A stretch of 64,000 nucleotides of DNA from Limnohabitans parvus II-B4 (GTDB lineage Bacteria; Pseudomonadota; Gammaproteobacteria; Burkholderiales; Burkholderiaceae_C). Position 1 is the first letter of the stretch, and each line of letters opens with the position of its first letter. Positions 17,671 to 26,702 of this stretch are shown here, in pieces. Position numbers and translations under genes: made by a program. The stretch lies in contig NZ_NESN01000001.1 of assembly GCF_003063455.1 (NCBI RefSeq), positions 806,001 to 870,000 on the forward strand, written 5' to 3'. Under the pieces are notes generated by a model that was not told the origin of the DNA, searched no databases, and worked only from the letters and a program-made list of their open reading frames with translations.

Positions 17671-18226
17671 CCTTTATGGCATCGTCCTGCGTCAGCATCC
17701 AAGGGCTCAAGGCTCCTTCCAAAACCCACACATAGCCCTTGCGACTGAACTTGGTGCCCCACTCTGATGTCCAATCGCAAGCAAACGACCAAAGCACTGC
17801 ATCAGCAGGCCTCTTGGACATAAAGTCTGTCCATGCAGCATTCAAATGTCCAAAGGGCAGATCAGGAACAGCATTCAACGGGTCTTTGACAAAGCTGGAA
17901 GCTTCAACCTCCGCAATCGTTGTCTGGCCGAAGAGATCTTCAGGGCGTACCCGGAACACCGCGTCGATTCGGCGCTTGGCCTCGTGCTTTTCATTTCTTC
18001 GTTCTTTGAAGATGAACCAGATCACAGCAGGCCAAGCCGTTACAACAAGAATTGAACCCAGAGCTGGAGCCACCACTTTTTCCAGAATTTGATCAGTTCT
18101 GCTTTGAGAACCACGCATGCTTGCCAAAAGTTGGCTCATGTCTGACTTGGGTCGTCGAGCATTCTGGACATACACCCCCAAACCAAAAACCAGGCCAAGG
18201 CACAAATAAAGCCACAGCCAGATCAT
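17654..18226 (-). CDS. Membrane protein of unknown function
   Basis: 190 aa with an N-terminal membrane span (residues ~1-19), a second span around 54-72 (GSILVVTAWPAVIWFIF) and a soluble C-terminal domain rich in aromatic residues (about 90-185). Starts in a 4-bp ATGA overlap with the preceding gene's stop. Middle gene of a three-gene minus-strand operon. No family recognised. Confidence 0.65.
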   Translation of the reverse strand: MIWLWLYLCLGLVFGLGVYVQNARRPKSDMSQLLASMRGSQSRTDQILEKVVAPALGSILVVTAWPAVIWFIFKERRNEKHEAKRRIDAVFRVRPEDLFGQTTIAEVEASSFVKDPLNAVPDLPFGHLNAAWTDFMSKRPADAVLWSFACDWTSEWGTKFSRKGYVWVLEGALSPWMLTQDDAIKDDHDQ

Positions 18227-18720
18227 TGGTCATCTCCATGGTTGGGTTTGCGCGATGGCCAGGTCGTCATTCCACCGATGCTGTAGCCTTCTGGCGCATC
18301 TTCATCACCCACGCCGTTGTGCCGAATCTCTTGCTTGACCACCACGCCGTTTTGCAAGGTCAACAAAACATCGCGCTCATAGGTGCTGCCGTAGCCCATG
18401 TGCACGTATTCAAGACGCTTGCCCTGGGGAATGCGCAACGTGCCGGAAAACCAATGGGCGAAGACGCAATGCGCGAAGCCTGGGAAAACGCTCTCCAGGT
18501 CAGCATCTTCGCCCGATTTCAACGAGCCATGGAGGGCGACAAGGTACATGCGGTCATTCAGGATTTCCCATGTGCCCACGTAGCCACGCCAAAGGGCCGT
18601 GGATGTTGACTCAAAACCCGGGTCGCGGCCCCCTAGGCTGAAGTAGTCGTTCAAAGGGTTGGTCAACAAAGGGACCTTTTGGCCCTCAAAAATCAACTGT
18701 TCAGAAATTTGCGCTGTCAT
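18223..18720 (-). CDS. Hypothetical protein, first gene of a three-gene operon
   Basis: 165 aa soluble protein, beta-rich, with no signal peptide. The ATG at 18720 has a strong AGGAGG at ideal spacing; an ATG six codons upstream lacks one. Features such as LYLVALHGSLKSG and WFSGTLRIPQGKRLEYVHMG suggest a small beta-barrel or lipocalin-like fold but no family is recognised. It heads the operon with the membrane protein and the PDEK-type small protein. Confidence 0.65.
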   Translation of the reverse strand: MTAQISEQLIFEGQKVPLLTNPLNDYFSLGGRDPGFESTSTALWRGYVGTWEILNDRMYLVALHGSLKSGEDADLESVFPGFAHCVFAHWFSGTLRIPQGKRLEYVHMGYGSTYERDVLLTLQNGVVVKQEIRHNGVGDEDAPEGYSIGGMTTWPSRKPNHGDDQ

Positions 18721-18945
18721 CGTCGCCTCCTGATGCATTGTTATTGGAGTAGTAGCTCAGCACATGAGCCACCTCATCTATTGATCAACCAATCAACGAG
18801 TGATCTTGATGCGCACGCATTGGATGAGCCAGGAATTAAATTCAAAGCTGTACCCAAAAACAGTTCAAAGTCTCACGGTATGAGCCTCTTCAAATGCATC
18901 CTTGAATGGTGTAAAGAAGTTAACGTCTCGCATTGAAGGAACAAT

Positions 18946-19317
18946 ATGAACAAGATTTTTGTATCAGTGGCCGTATTGACCATGGCACTGACCACCAGCG
19001 TCTCGGCCCAAACATACTTGGGTAACTTGACAGCGAACCCCTATTTGCCCAAAGCACCACCACAACCCGCCAACACGTTCAACAACCCCTATGGCGGCTC
19101 GCACGATAGCCCCAAGCTCTATGACAGCCAAGGCAATTTTCGAGGCAACCTCAACAGCAACAAATATGACCCTGACAGCGTGACCAACCCCTACGGAAGA
19201 TATGGGAGCAAGTATTCAAACGACAGTATCAACAACCCCTATGGTGCTGGCAGTCGGTACAACCAAGACAGCCCGAACAACCCTTACGGCAATGGACTGA
19301 CGATCATCGGGCGTTAA
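18946..19317 (+). CDS. Secreted protein with NPYG repeats
   Basis: 123 aa. A signal peptide is evident (MNKIFVSVAVLTMAL...VSA, cleavage near residue 21). The mature part contains four NPYG blocks (FNNPYGGS, VTNPYGRYG, INNPYGAG, PNNPYGNG), with a Y-x-x-D-S linker before most. It is probably a periplasmic or surface protein of low structural complexity. A weak purine-rich site (GAAGGAACA) lies before the ATG. Function unknown. Divergent from the operon at 17362-18720. Confidence 0.7.
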   Translation: MNKIFVSVAVLTMALTTSVSAQTYLGNLTANPYLPKAPPQPANTFNNPYGGSHDSPKLYDSQGNFRGNLNSNKYDPDSVTNPYGRYGSKYSNDSINNPYGAGSRYNQDSPNNPYGNGLTIIGR

Positions 19318-19379
19318 CGCGGCTGGTTTTATAGGCATAGATCGGGTTCGAAGTGAAACGCGAACAATATGACTCTCAA

Positions 19380-20474
19380 TCAATTGACCGTACTTATGGG
19401 GTCAGAACCTTGAGCCGTATCTGCATTTGGCCTTGATACTTGGTACCGCTGAGGGTGAAGCAAGCGATCAAGGTCGTGAACTTTATTGGCTCCAAGTGAG
19501 ACACCAAATAAAAATGCAAGCAGTTGAGCCGAGCTTTGGTCATCCGAACTATTGATTGCGTTCACAGCAGCAATGATTTCATCGGGATTCACTGAACCGT
19601 ATTTAATCAAGTGGCTGTAGCGTACGTGCAGTGCAATCAATGCAGGTGACCAAGGTCGTGGAAACATGTCAGGAAACTTTGCTTCCAATTCGGTCGTAAA
19701 CATTGAGATATCTTCAGAACCAGCAAGCAATGGATCAAATTCAACACTCCAATATTTTTCGTGCAGTCCATGGGCTTGTTCGGCGAAATCGTGATCTTGT
19801 TGAAGGATGTTGGTATTGGAGCGAAGATTGATCCATTCAATCGGTCCTGAGACAAAAATCGATCCTTTCACTGAATCTTCTCTCACCAAGTCAAACAGAC
19901 CCTCTGTACTTTTGAGGAGAAGCCCTTGAATATCCTCAAATACGAGCCCAGTAGCAGATGGGTAACTAGAGCGCAAAGCCAATCCACGCCAATGAGAAAG
20001 CTCGTTTTCGTCAATGGATGTGCCATTGCCTAGACCAAAGCTTCGGCATAAAGCCAGGCCATTCATACACGCCTGGTTCACCATTTGATTTCTGGACCAC
20101 TCTTCCCATTGGGGCTCGAAAACTGCAGCACTGATCGCAACACGAGCTTTGTCTGCATCACCTTCAAATGTCCAGGCGTCATCAGCTTTGATTGGGAAGA
20201 ATTGAACAACCTGATCTAGCAACAGCCAAAAGACCCCTCGGTTAAAACCGGGGGGATGATGACCATCAATTTTTTGCTGAAGTTGTGTGAATTCAACGAT
20301 CAAGACATCCGAAGTGTCTCCCAAAGCGAACCTGTCTGGGGCTAAGGCAAATAGAACATCAAAGAAATCTCTGTTCAATTGACCTGATGCGGCTCTAGAT
20401 TCGTGGATGCGGATTCTGCCCATGGAGCATAGGTTTCTCCATTCGCTGGCTGTTAGACATGTAAAGCTGCTCAT
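19380..20474 (-). CDS. Unknown protein, last gene of the BREX operon
   Basis: 364 aa, soluble, without recognised motifs; a mid-region string of acidic and aromatic residues and a C-terminal helical part. It begins 3 bp after the stop of the UvrD-like helicase gene and is transcribed with it, so the two are probably a functional pair appended to BREX. No family recognised. A 63-bp gap separates it from the convergent secreted-protein gene. Confidence 0.6.
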   Translation of the reverse strand: MSSFTCLTASEWRNLCSMGRIRIHESRAASGQLNRDFFDVLFALAPDRFALGDTSDVLIVEFTQLQQKIDGHHPPGFNRGVFWLLLDQVVQFFPIKADDAWTFEGDADKARVAISAAVFEPQWEEWSRNQMVNQACMNGLALCRSFGLGNGTSIDENELSHWRGLALRSSYPSATGLVFEDIQGLLLKSTEGLFDLVREDSVKGSIFVSGPIEWINLRSNTNILQQDHDFAEQAHGLHEKYWSVEFDPLLAGSEDISMFTTELEAKFPDMFPRPWSPALIALHVRYSHLIKYGSVNPDEIIAAVNAINSSDDQSSAQLLAFLFGVSLGANKVHDLDRLLHPQRYQVSRPNADTAQGSDPISTVN

Positions 20475-20477
20475 ACT

Positions 20478-21626
20478 TTAGGCAGGACGTCGGAATGTTG
20501 AACGTGGCGCAACAAAGTCTTCAAGACATTCGTCCGGCAACAAATCCAGCAAGTGATGCTTGGTGCCGTGATATGAAAGGTACAAATTTTCTTTGCTTCG
20601 TGTGATTGCCACGAAAAAGTGGCGACGCTCGTTGTCGCCATTACTAAAGCGGCGATCTTTGGCATCAAGCTTTACGTCCTCAGTGAGGTCGGGCAAGAAA
20701 ACATTGTTGAAGTCCAGCCCTTTTGCGCTGTGATAAGTCATGAGATAGACCAGTCGAGCTGAGTCACTTTCTGGCAAGGATCCATTGTTGCTGCCAAGAA
20801 ACCTCAAAGGTGATCCTTTGCGTGCAAAGAAATCGTTGAATGCTTCGTAACTCGTGACACGTCCAGTTTTCTCGCGTTCAGGCGGGCTACCCCAACCATT
20901 AGCGCCCGAAATCACGGATGCAAATTCATGAATTTGCTCGTGAAAAGGGAAAAGAATGGCACTTGGTTGCTCGATAGAGGAAACACGAAACGCCTCTGCG
21001 TAAACCTTGGCGAATTCGTCCCTTTTACTGGTTCCTTTTATTACGCGGGCATTGTTGCCATCGCCCCTGACCTCTGCACCTCTTACGATTTCAGCCTCTG
21101 GCAGTATGGCGGTCGCCAATTGGTAATTTTTCAATGTGAGCCGCTGAATATGTTTCAACGTATGTTTGCGTGCACCACCCAGGAGACGGCGTAAGTTGGC
21201 AGGATCAACTCTCCCCAGGTAAATGGATTGATCTGGATCACCAGCTGCCACCACATGTTCTGCTCGAGCAAAAATCTTCCCTATGACATCTTCTTTGATA
21301 TCTTGAATTTCATCCACAAGGATGTAATCAAAATTCTCTCGCGTCGTCAAAAAAGTATCGACTGTTTGGATCGTCACGCGCGCCAGCGCCCTCTGACTAA
21401 GCCCTGAATGGACAAGATCTTTTAGGGCGTGTGTGTAGGTCAAAAAACAAATATAGGGACTGCGAGTTCTCGAAATCATGCGCTCTATCAGGTGCGTGAT
21501 AACAACCGTTTTGCCAGTTCCCGCATACCCTGCAATCCAATGCGTCCGTGTGTCATCCTTGGACACATCATCCAAAATACGGGCTTGTTGAGCGCCCAGC
21601 TGATTGATCGAAATCATCCATTGCAT
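20478..21626 (-). CDS. UvrD-like superfamily 1 helicase/ATPase
   Basis: P-loop NTPase with helicase motifs: Walker A GYAGTGKT (motif I), LTYTHALKDL, DEIQD (motif II), GDPDQSIY (motif III), YHSAKGLDF (motif V) and VAITRSKENLYLSYHG (motif VI). At 382 aa it is shorter than UvrD and lacks most of the 1B/2B insertions. The ATG at 21626 has AAGAGG 6 nt upstream; an ATG seven codons earlier is the alternative. It follows brxL by 46 bp in the same direction, a plausible accessory of BREX. Similar compact helicases occur in other defence loci. Confidence 0.75.
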   Translation of the reverse strand: MQWMISINQLGAQQARILDDVSKDDTRTHWIAGYAGTGKTVVITHLIERMISRTRSPYICFLTYTHALKDLVHSGLSQRALARVTIQTVDTFLTTRENFDYILVDEIQDIKEDVIGKIFARAEHVVAAGDPDQSIYLGRVDPANLRRLLGGARKHTLKHIQRLTLKNYQLATAILPEAEIVRGAEVRGDGNNARVIKGTSKRDEFAKVYAEAFRVSSIEQPSAILFPFHEQIHEFASVISGANGWGSPPEREKTGRVTSYEAFNDFFARKGSPLRFLGSNNGSLPESDSARLVYLMTYHSAKGLDFNNVFLPDLTEDVKLDAKDRRFSNGDNERRHFFVAITRSKENLYLSYHGTKHHLLDLLPDECLEDFVAPRSTFRRPA

Positions 21627-21672
21627 ATGAAACCTCTTGACATTCAAAAAAGCTCTAAACCATGAATCCGAA

Positions 21673-23718
21673 TCACTCGGCCAGCGACTTCAATAATGCA
21701 TCCCGTCCATCTTGGTAGAACTCAATGTCCAGCTTTGTAGCCATTTCATCCGACAGATCAAATAATTGTTTGCGACAAGATACCGGCAGCAATAAAGCCT
21801 TGGCCCCTTTCTCAACAGCAATTTCAGCAAGAGACACTGCGTTGTGAATCGGCTCAATAGTGCCCCCAAGGGTGACTTCACCGACCACAATCAAACCGCC
21901 ACGCACCGACTTTTTCAGCAGCGCGCCAGACAAAGCGATTAGGGCGGCAACCCCTGTTTTTGAACCGGACTTTGCAGCATCAAAGCCACGCAACTGGACT
22001 GAAAACTCATGAGAGCGCGGGTCGCGGTCGCCGACCAATTGCATGGCGCGGGCATAGAGGTTTTGCTCTGCGCAACGAATCGATTCTTTGAATGCCTGAG
22101 GAACAGGGTTATTAAGAACCCTCACACCACTGCCAGGCCCCTCATTCACCTCAAGTCTGAAAAGACCAGGATGTTCATCTTGACCGCCAGGGGAAATAGT
22201 CCAAACTTGTCCACACTCCAATGGTTCATCGCCGATACCGCCTTGGCTTTGCAACTCAGGTGTTGAAACAAACTTCTCTACGCCCTCTGTGCCGATGGTG
22301 TAGCTGAAATGTGTGTTTCTGAACTCGGCAGCGCCAATGCGTTTTTGCTGCTCTTTGACGCGACGGCGAACTTCCAATGCCAACCTTACGGCCCACTCCA
22401 GGTCTTCAGGCGAGACCTTGCTGTTGGCGTCGGGATACATCAGCTTCAACAAGCCGCTCACGGTTTTGTTCACGCCATTGATATCGCGACCAGAAAGTGC
22501 CCCACCCCAAAAAACTTGCCCTTGAAGTGAAGAGACACGACTCTGATTTCGTAGCTGCGTGAAGCATTCCGACAAAAAGTCGCTTACCAAACCGAAATGC
22601 TCAGTGAACAGCGAAGGGTTGAGCTTAGGGACATCCCAGCCTGGCAAGAAGCAGTGGATGCGATCCATGAATGCGGTGTCGTCTCGCATTTCGGGAGGCA
22701 ATGGACTAAACAAGTGTCCCACCCTTTGCTGGTGCTCCACATCCACATCGAAGTTACCAACCAACACGATCGAGCCATCCGCACGAATGCTTTCTTTGCC
22801 ACGAGAGAACTCTCCGCTCTCCATGTAGCCCTTCATGATGTTGACGCCATCTTTTTGATCAAAGGAAACACCAGAGACTTCGTCAAAACAAACCACGTCG
22901 TATTGGCAGACAAGACCACGCTGCCCGTTGGAATTGTTCACAAACATCCGCGCTACGGTGGCTTTGCCGCCAGAGATCAAATGCGCGTAAGGTGAAACCT
23001 GTTGAAACAAGTGAGATTTACCCGTACCACGAGGCCCCAACTCCACCAGGTTGTAATTGCGCTCAACGAATGGAACCATACGCAAAAACAGCGCATCCTT
23101 GGCACGTTCGGTCAAAGTGGCAGGCTCAAACCCCACACTGCGCAACAACAGGTCGCGCCATTCAGCAGTGGTGAAGCTTTCGCGGCCCTTGGCCAGTACA
23201 TCCAACACTTCACGTTTCGACAGCTGGATCGCACGCAATGACTCGACGCCAAATGGACGCCCACCTTTTTCTTGAGCTATAGAGGCGTCGTACTCCAAGG
23301 TGATTTCGGCATAAAAACCACCCGTCAGCATGCGCTCATTGTCTTTGACCATCTCTGGTGTCAGGCGCACATCGTTCAGACGTAAGCTGGGTAAGGTGGC
23401 AACGTAGGAGTCGGTTTTGGAATCCAAACGCGCCGTGATGATGTCAATGATCTTGACCGAGCCAGATTCACGTGCGCGCGCCTTGAAAAGCTCTTCCTCT
23501 CCGGCTTTGACAGTTCTGGAGCTCAACTGGCGTTGAACGATTTCAATGCCCTCTTGGATTTCAGCTTCATCCGTTGTCGCGCAGTAACGTCCGAGCAAAA
23601 ACTCCACTACGTAGGTTGGTACCGGAAATTGGCGACTGAAGGTTCGAACCAAATCTTTCCTGACCACATAGCCCTCAAAAGCTTTGGTCGACTTGCTGTC
23701 CAATTCATCGAGTTGCAT
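21673..23718 (-). CDS. brxL: BREX protein BrxL (Lon-like ATPase)
   Basis: AAA+ ATPase with a Lon-like C-terminal domain; BrxL forms DNA-binding oligomers required for phage exclusion in type 1 BREX. Walker A is GPRGTGKS (residues 228-235), Walker B CFDEVSG. The C-terminal protease-like domain reads from ~590 (SGSKTGVAALIALSGALLKK), with the Lon-type Ser/Lys region retained. At 681 aa it is full length. AAGGAA precedes the ATG. It follows pglZ by 9 bp. Defines the locus as BREX type 1-like. Confidence 0.95.
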   Translation of the reverse strand: MQLDELDSKSTKAFEGYVVRKDLVRTFSRQFPVPTYVVEFLLGRYCATTDEAEIQEGIEIVQRQLSSRTVKAGEEELFKARARESGSVKIIDIITARLDSKTDSYVATLPSLRLNDVRLTPEMVKDNERMLTGGFYAEITLEYDASIAQEKGGRPFGVESLRAIQLSKREVLDVLAKGRESFTTAEWRDLLLRSVGFEPATLTERAKDALFLRMVPFVERNYNLVELGPRGTGKSHLFQQVSPYAHLISGGKATVARMFVNNSNGQRGLVCQYDVVCFDEVSGVSFDQKDGVNIMKGYMESGEFSRGKESIRADGSIVLVGNFDVDVEHQQRVGHLFSPLPPEMRDDTAFMDRIHCFLPGWDVPKLNPSLFTEHFGLVSDFLSECFTQLRNQSRVSSLQGQVFWGGALSGRDINGVNKTVSGLLKLMYPDANSKVSPEDLEWAVRLALEVRRRVKEQQKRIGAAEFRNTHFSYTIGTEGVEKFVSTPELQSQGGIGDEPLECGQVWTISPGGQDEHPGLFRLEVNEGPGSGVRVLNNPVPQAFKESIRCAEQNLYARAMQLVGDRDPRSHEFSVQLRGFDAAKSGSKTGVAALIALSGALLKKSVRGGLIVVGEVTLGGTIEPIHNAVSLAEIAVEKGAKALLLPVSCRKQLFDLSDEMATKLDIEFYQDGRDALLKSLAE

Positions 23719-23727
23719 CTTTATTCC

Positions 23728-26067
23728 TTATCCGCCGACAGTCGTCGCCAGTTTCTGAATCACATTGCCTTGAGCATCAAGGACGACCACTACAGCAGCT
23801 GCACCCAATTGGTCATCGTCAACGATAGCCAAACTGGCCTTGCCATCCACCAACAGCTTGGGTTGCGCCACCAGACTGCTTGATGACTGGGCGGGCTTGG
23901 TCCGAATATCTAAATTCAAATCGACTGATTGTGACGACACCACTGCCGTACACCGCAGTCCCTTCCAGGTCACGGAATCAATGGTGGCCTTGGCTGAGCC
24001 AACAGCGCTCGTGCCCGATTCCAGGTTCAAAACAGGCACCCAACACTCTTGGAGGCTGATGCCCCCATGCGCATAGTCGCTGCCTGCAACAAAGGATGAA
24101 ACGCCAGGCGCATAAGCCACTTGAACATCATTGCACCAATCCCAGCCAAAGGTCAGCGGCGTGCCATGGGCAGAATCCTTCAACACAGCGCAACGCCCCC
24201 AGCGCGTTTCAGCTTGATGCTTTGGTAGTTCTGACTTGGGCAAACCACCAGGTAGCAGCAACCAACCGTGATCGGTCACGATGCGAAACTTTTTCCACCC
24301 CGATTGCTCAAGCTCCAAAATTCGCTCTACAACCTGGGCTAACTGAACCTCCATGTCACGAGCCAGTCTGATGCCGTGTTGGTGACCATAGTGGTCCAAA
24401 TCGCCAGTCTCGGTCCAAGCAGCACCAGCAGCATCACCTGTCTCGTGTTTGTCTAAGAACTGCACGCCATGATCGGCCAACAATTTTCTGAAGTTGTGAG
24501 TTGAAAGCGACTTGCCGTCAGCAGATACACGCGGTTGGAACTCTGTGTCTGCTAAGTTACCGCTGATCCAACGTGCCACGGGAGAACACCAGGCTTTGCC
24601 AGAGGCAGTTACAGATGGCATGCTGGTCCACGCAGCGTCCAAAGTCGTCGTTCCAAAACTTCCTAAAAGCTCTTGCAATCGTGTGGCAACGTCATAGCGC
24701 AGACCATCCACAAAAACAGTACAAACACCCGCAACGGGTTCTGCCCCATTGGCTTGAGCAGCGACACTCAAACCGCCAGCCGCCTTCACGGCGTCTTGCA
24801 AACGTTTGGCCGACTCTTCAAGCCAAGGCAAATAGACCGCACGCAAAGCCAAAGAAACAGCGGCAATATCCACCTTGGAGGTGACCGCAGCCAAAGCGCG
24901 CATGGCAGCAGCATCTACTTGCCAGCCCGTTTGTTGGTAACTCAAAGCCAATGCATCGGGGGTCGCTCCCACGGGCAACTGTTTGCTTGCTGAAGCCACC
25001 TTGGCCAAAAACTCCAGGGCCGTGGCCAAAGGTGCTTGGCCCATGCGCGCCCAAAGCCAAGAGCGACGAACACCATGTTCTTTTTCGATCTTGGCAATTT
25101 CATCCCGCGCTTGGTCCGGCATCATGGGGCCGCAAGCTGCCAGGGCGTAACGCAAAGAAGATTCACCACCCTCGTTGGCCTGCGGATAACCCTCTTGCCC
25201 CTCAAAGCCATCAAACAAATTGCGCTGGGGCGGTTGTACCTGCGCCAACAAATCAAAAATCTTCGGAAAGCTGCCAAAAGAATCTTTGTACAACTCAGAA
25301 ACAGCCGCCCACTGACCCTCTGCTTTGGCCAGCTTCTCTGCGGCAACCAAAACGCCATCAGCTTTGGGGTCAAAACCAAAATCAGCTTTAGCCCGCTTGT
25401 CAAAAATTGCCCACTGCTGTTTGGACCACTTAGCATGGGCCGCCTCAGGGTCATTCATCCAAACCAGCAAATCACGAGTCGGATTAGGAGCTAACAAACT
25501 GTTAAGCCAGGCCGCATTGATCGAACGCCCCATCAGCTCAACCACTGGACGCTCCAACAAAACTCCTGCTTCAACCGCTTGAATCAAGGCTTCTTGCGTC
25601 GCCTTGTCTTGGGCCACATCCAAACCCAATCCACCGTTTTTGGAGGTCAAGAACGCGTTGACTGTCCAGTCCTTGCCATTTGATTGACTCCAGAAAACCC
25701 CCCGGTACTGCAACTCAGCCAAAGGCTGCAAATCTCTCGGGCAAGTTTCAATGGCTCGCAAATCAGCGCGGCTGACACCAGGCAAATGCACGATATGTGC
25801 GCCCTGAGCGGCCTCATCTTGCGCAATACTGCCCCCTATCAAACATTTGAGCCAAATCGCTGGCCCACGAAACGCCTTTGGGTCATACGCGCCCAGCTGC
25901 AGCAAACCATTGCAGCGCTCGCGCAAGTTCATGAACACGGGCAACCACTGACGATCAGTATCTGGCCACAACACTGCAGCCGGTTTGACCTGGGTTGAAC
26001 CGTTGACCTTGGTGGCCTCTTGCAGGGCTGCCGCCAAAGCGTCCAGCAAAGTTCTTTTATCAGTCAT
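23728..26067 (-). CDS. pglZ: BREX phosphatase-like protein PglZ (type B-like)
   Basis: Alkaline-phosphatase-superfamily protein required for BREX. The core motifs are FVDGLRYDVATRL (near residue 453, metal-binding Asp) and VTDHGWLLLPGG (near 610), with the PglZ domain between. At 779 aa it is close to PglZ-B rather than the longer type A; this subtype call is from size and motifs only. The ATG overlaps the HNH gene's stop in a 4-bp ATGA junction, so the nested pair upstream is translationally linked to it. Confidence 0.92.
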   Translation of the reverse strand: MTDKRTLLDALAAALQEATKVNGSTQVKPAAVLWPDTDRQWLPVFMNLRERCNGLLQLGAYDPKAFRGPAIWLKCLIGGSIAQDEAAQGAHIVHLPGVSRADLRAIETCPRDLQPLAELQYRGVFWSQSNGKDWTVNAFLTSKNGGLGLDVAQDKATQEALIQAVEAGVLLERPVVELMGRSINAAWLNSLLAPNPTRDLLVWMNDPEAAHAKWSKQQWAIFDKRAKADFGFDPKADGVLVAAEKLAKAEGQWAAVSELYKDSFGSFPKIFDLLAQVQPPQRNLFDGFEGQEGYPQANEGGESSLRYALAACGPMMPDQARDEIAKIEKEHGVRRSWLWARMGQAPLATALEFLAKVASASKQLPVGATPDALALSYQQTGWQVDAAAMRALAAVTSKVDIAAVSLALRAVYLPWLEESAKRLQDAVKAAGGLSVAAQANGAEPVAGVCTVFVDGLRYDVATRLQELLGSFGTTTLDAAWTSMPSVTASGKAWCSPVARWISGNLADTEFQPRVSADGKSLSTHNFRKLLADHGVQFLDKHETGDAAGAAWTETGDLDHYGHQHGIRLARDMEVQLAQVVERILELEQSGWKKFRIVTDHGWLLLPGGLPKSELPKHQAETRWGRCAVLKDSAHGTPLTFGWDWCNDVQVAYAPGVSSFVAGSDYAHGGISLQECWVPVLNLESGTSAVGSAKATIDSVTWKGLRCTAVVSSQSVDLNLDIRTKPAQSSSSLVAQPKLLVDGKASLAIVDDDQLGAAAVVVVLDAQGNVIQKLATTVGG

Positions 26068-26702
26068 GGGAATCTCAATTGATCTGCATACCTGGCCACC
26101 ACATGGCCAAAATTGGACAAGTGCCCATAATCGTCGCGCTGTCTGAATGCTTCGGCCAGCTTTTCAAGTTCATCTGGTGTGGCCGACTCTATGAATTGAG
26201 GATCAAAAACATCCTCTAAAGCCTCTTGCCTGCGGTTGCTCAAAAAATGGCAATCCAAGCTGAGCAAGTCAATCATGTACTTTGCGGCCGCATCATCTAG
26301 TTTTGCAGGCAAGACATTACCCATCAACGTGAAGCGAAACCGTTCCTCACACCCCGAATCAAGAGGTGAGATGTGACTGTTTTCATCAAAGTGATTGCCT
26401 TTGAAATGCCCACAATGCAGCGGGTTGCCAGGTTTGGTTTCGCGAATGCAAGACGCATGCAAGTTGGCGTAGTCCAAGGCCAGATCTGGCCTGCTTTCTT
26501 GCGGCCTGAAGTGCTCAATGTGGCTATCAGCTTGTGAAACCGATCGCCCGCAATAACAACACACACCACCCTGTTCTTTAATCAAGGCTGCGTGAACCTG
26601 GGCTTTTTCTGGATTCTGCAGATCCGTGTACCCAGGCGTCCAACCTCCTTGCTTCCAAACCTCAAACTCGTTTGGAGCCCCTCCCTTGACTGTGTGCTTC
26701 AT
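26064..26702 (-). CDS. HNH endonuclease, PtuB/TIGR02646-like, nested in BREX
   Basis: 212 aa. CCYCGRSV (two Cys of a zinc site), then HIEHFRPQ, the HNH catalytic core, then a third region with HASC and HCGHFKGNHF. This architecture matches the HNH partner of Septu (PtuB) and of retron-associated ATPase/HNH pairs. Both ends overlap neighbours by 4 bp (ATGA), upstream with the ATPase gene and downstream with pglZ. The nuclease probably forms a complex with the ATPase. Confidence 0.8.
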   Translation of the reverse strand: MKHTVKGGAPNEFEVWKQGGWTPGYTDLQNPEKAQVHAALIKEQGGVCCYCGRSVSQADSHIEHFRPQESRPDLALDYANLHASCIRETKPGNPLHCGHFKGNHFDENSHISPLDSGCEERFRFTLMGNVLPAKLDDAAAKYMIDLLSLDCHFLSNRRQEALEDVFDPQFIESATPDELEKLAEAFRQRDDYGHLSNFGHVVARYADQLRFP

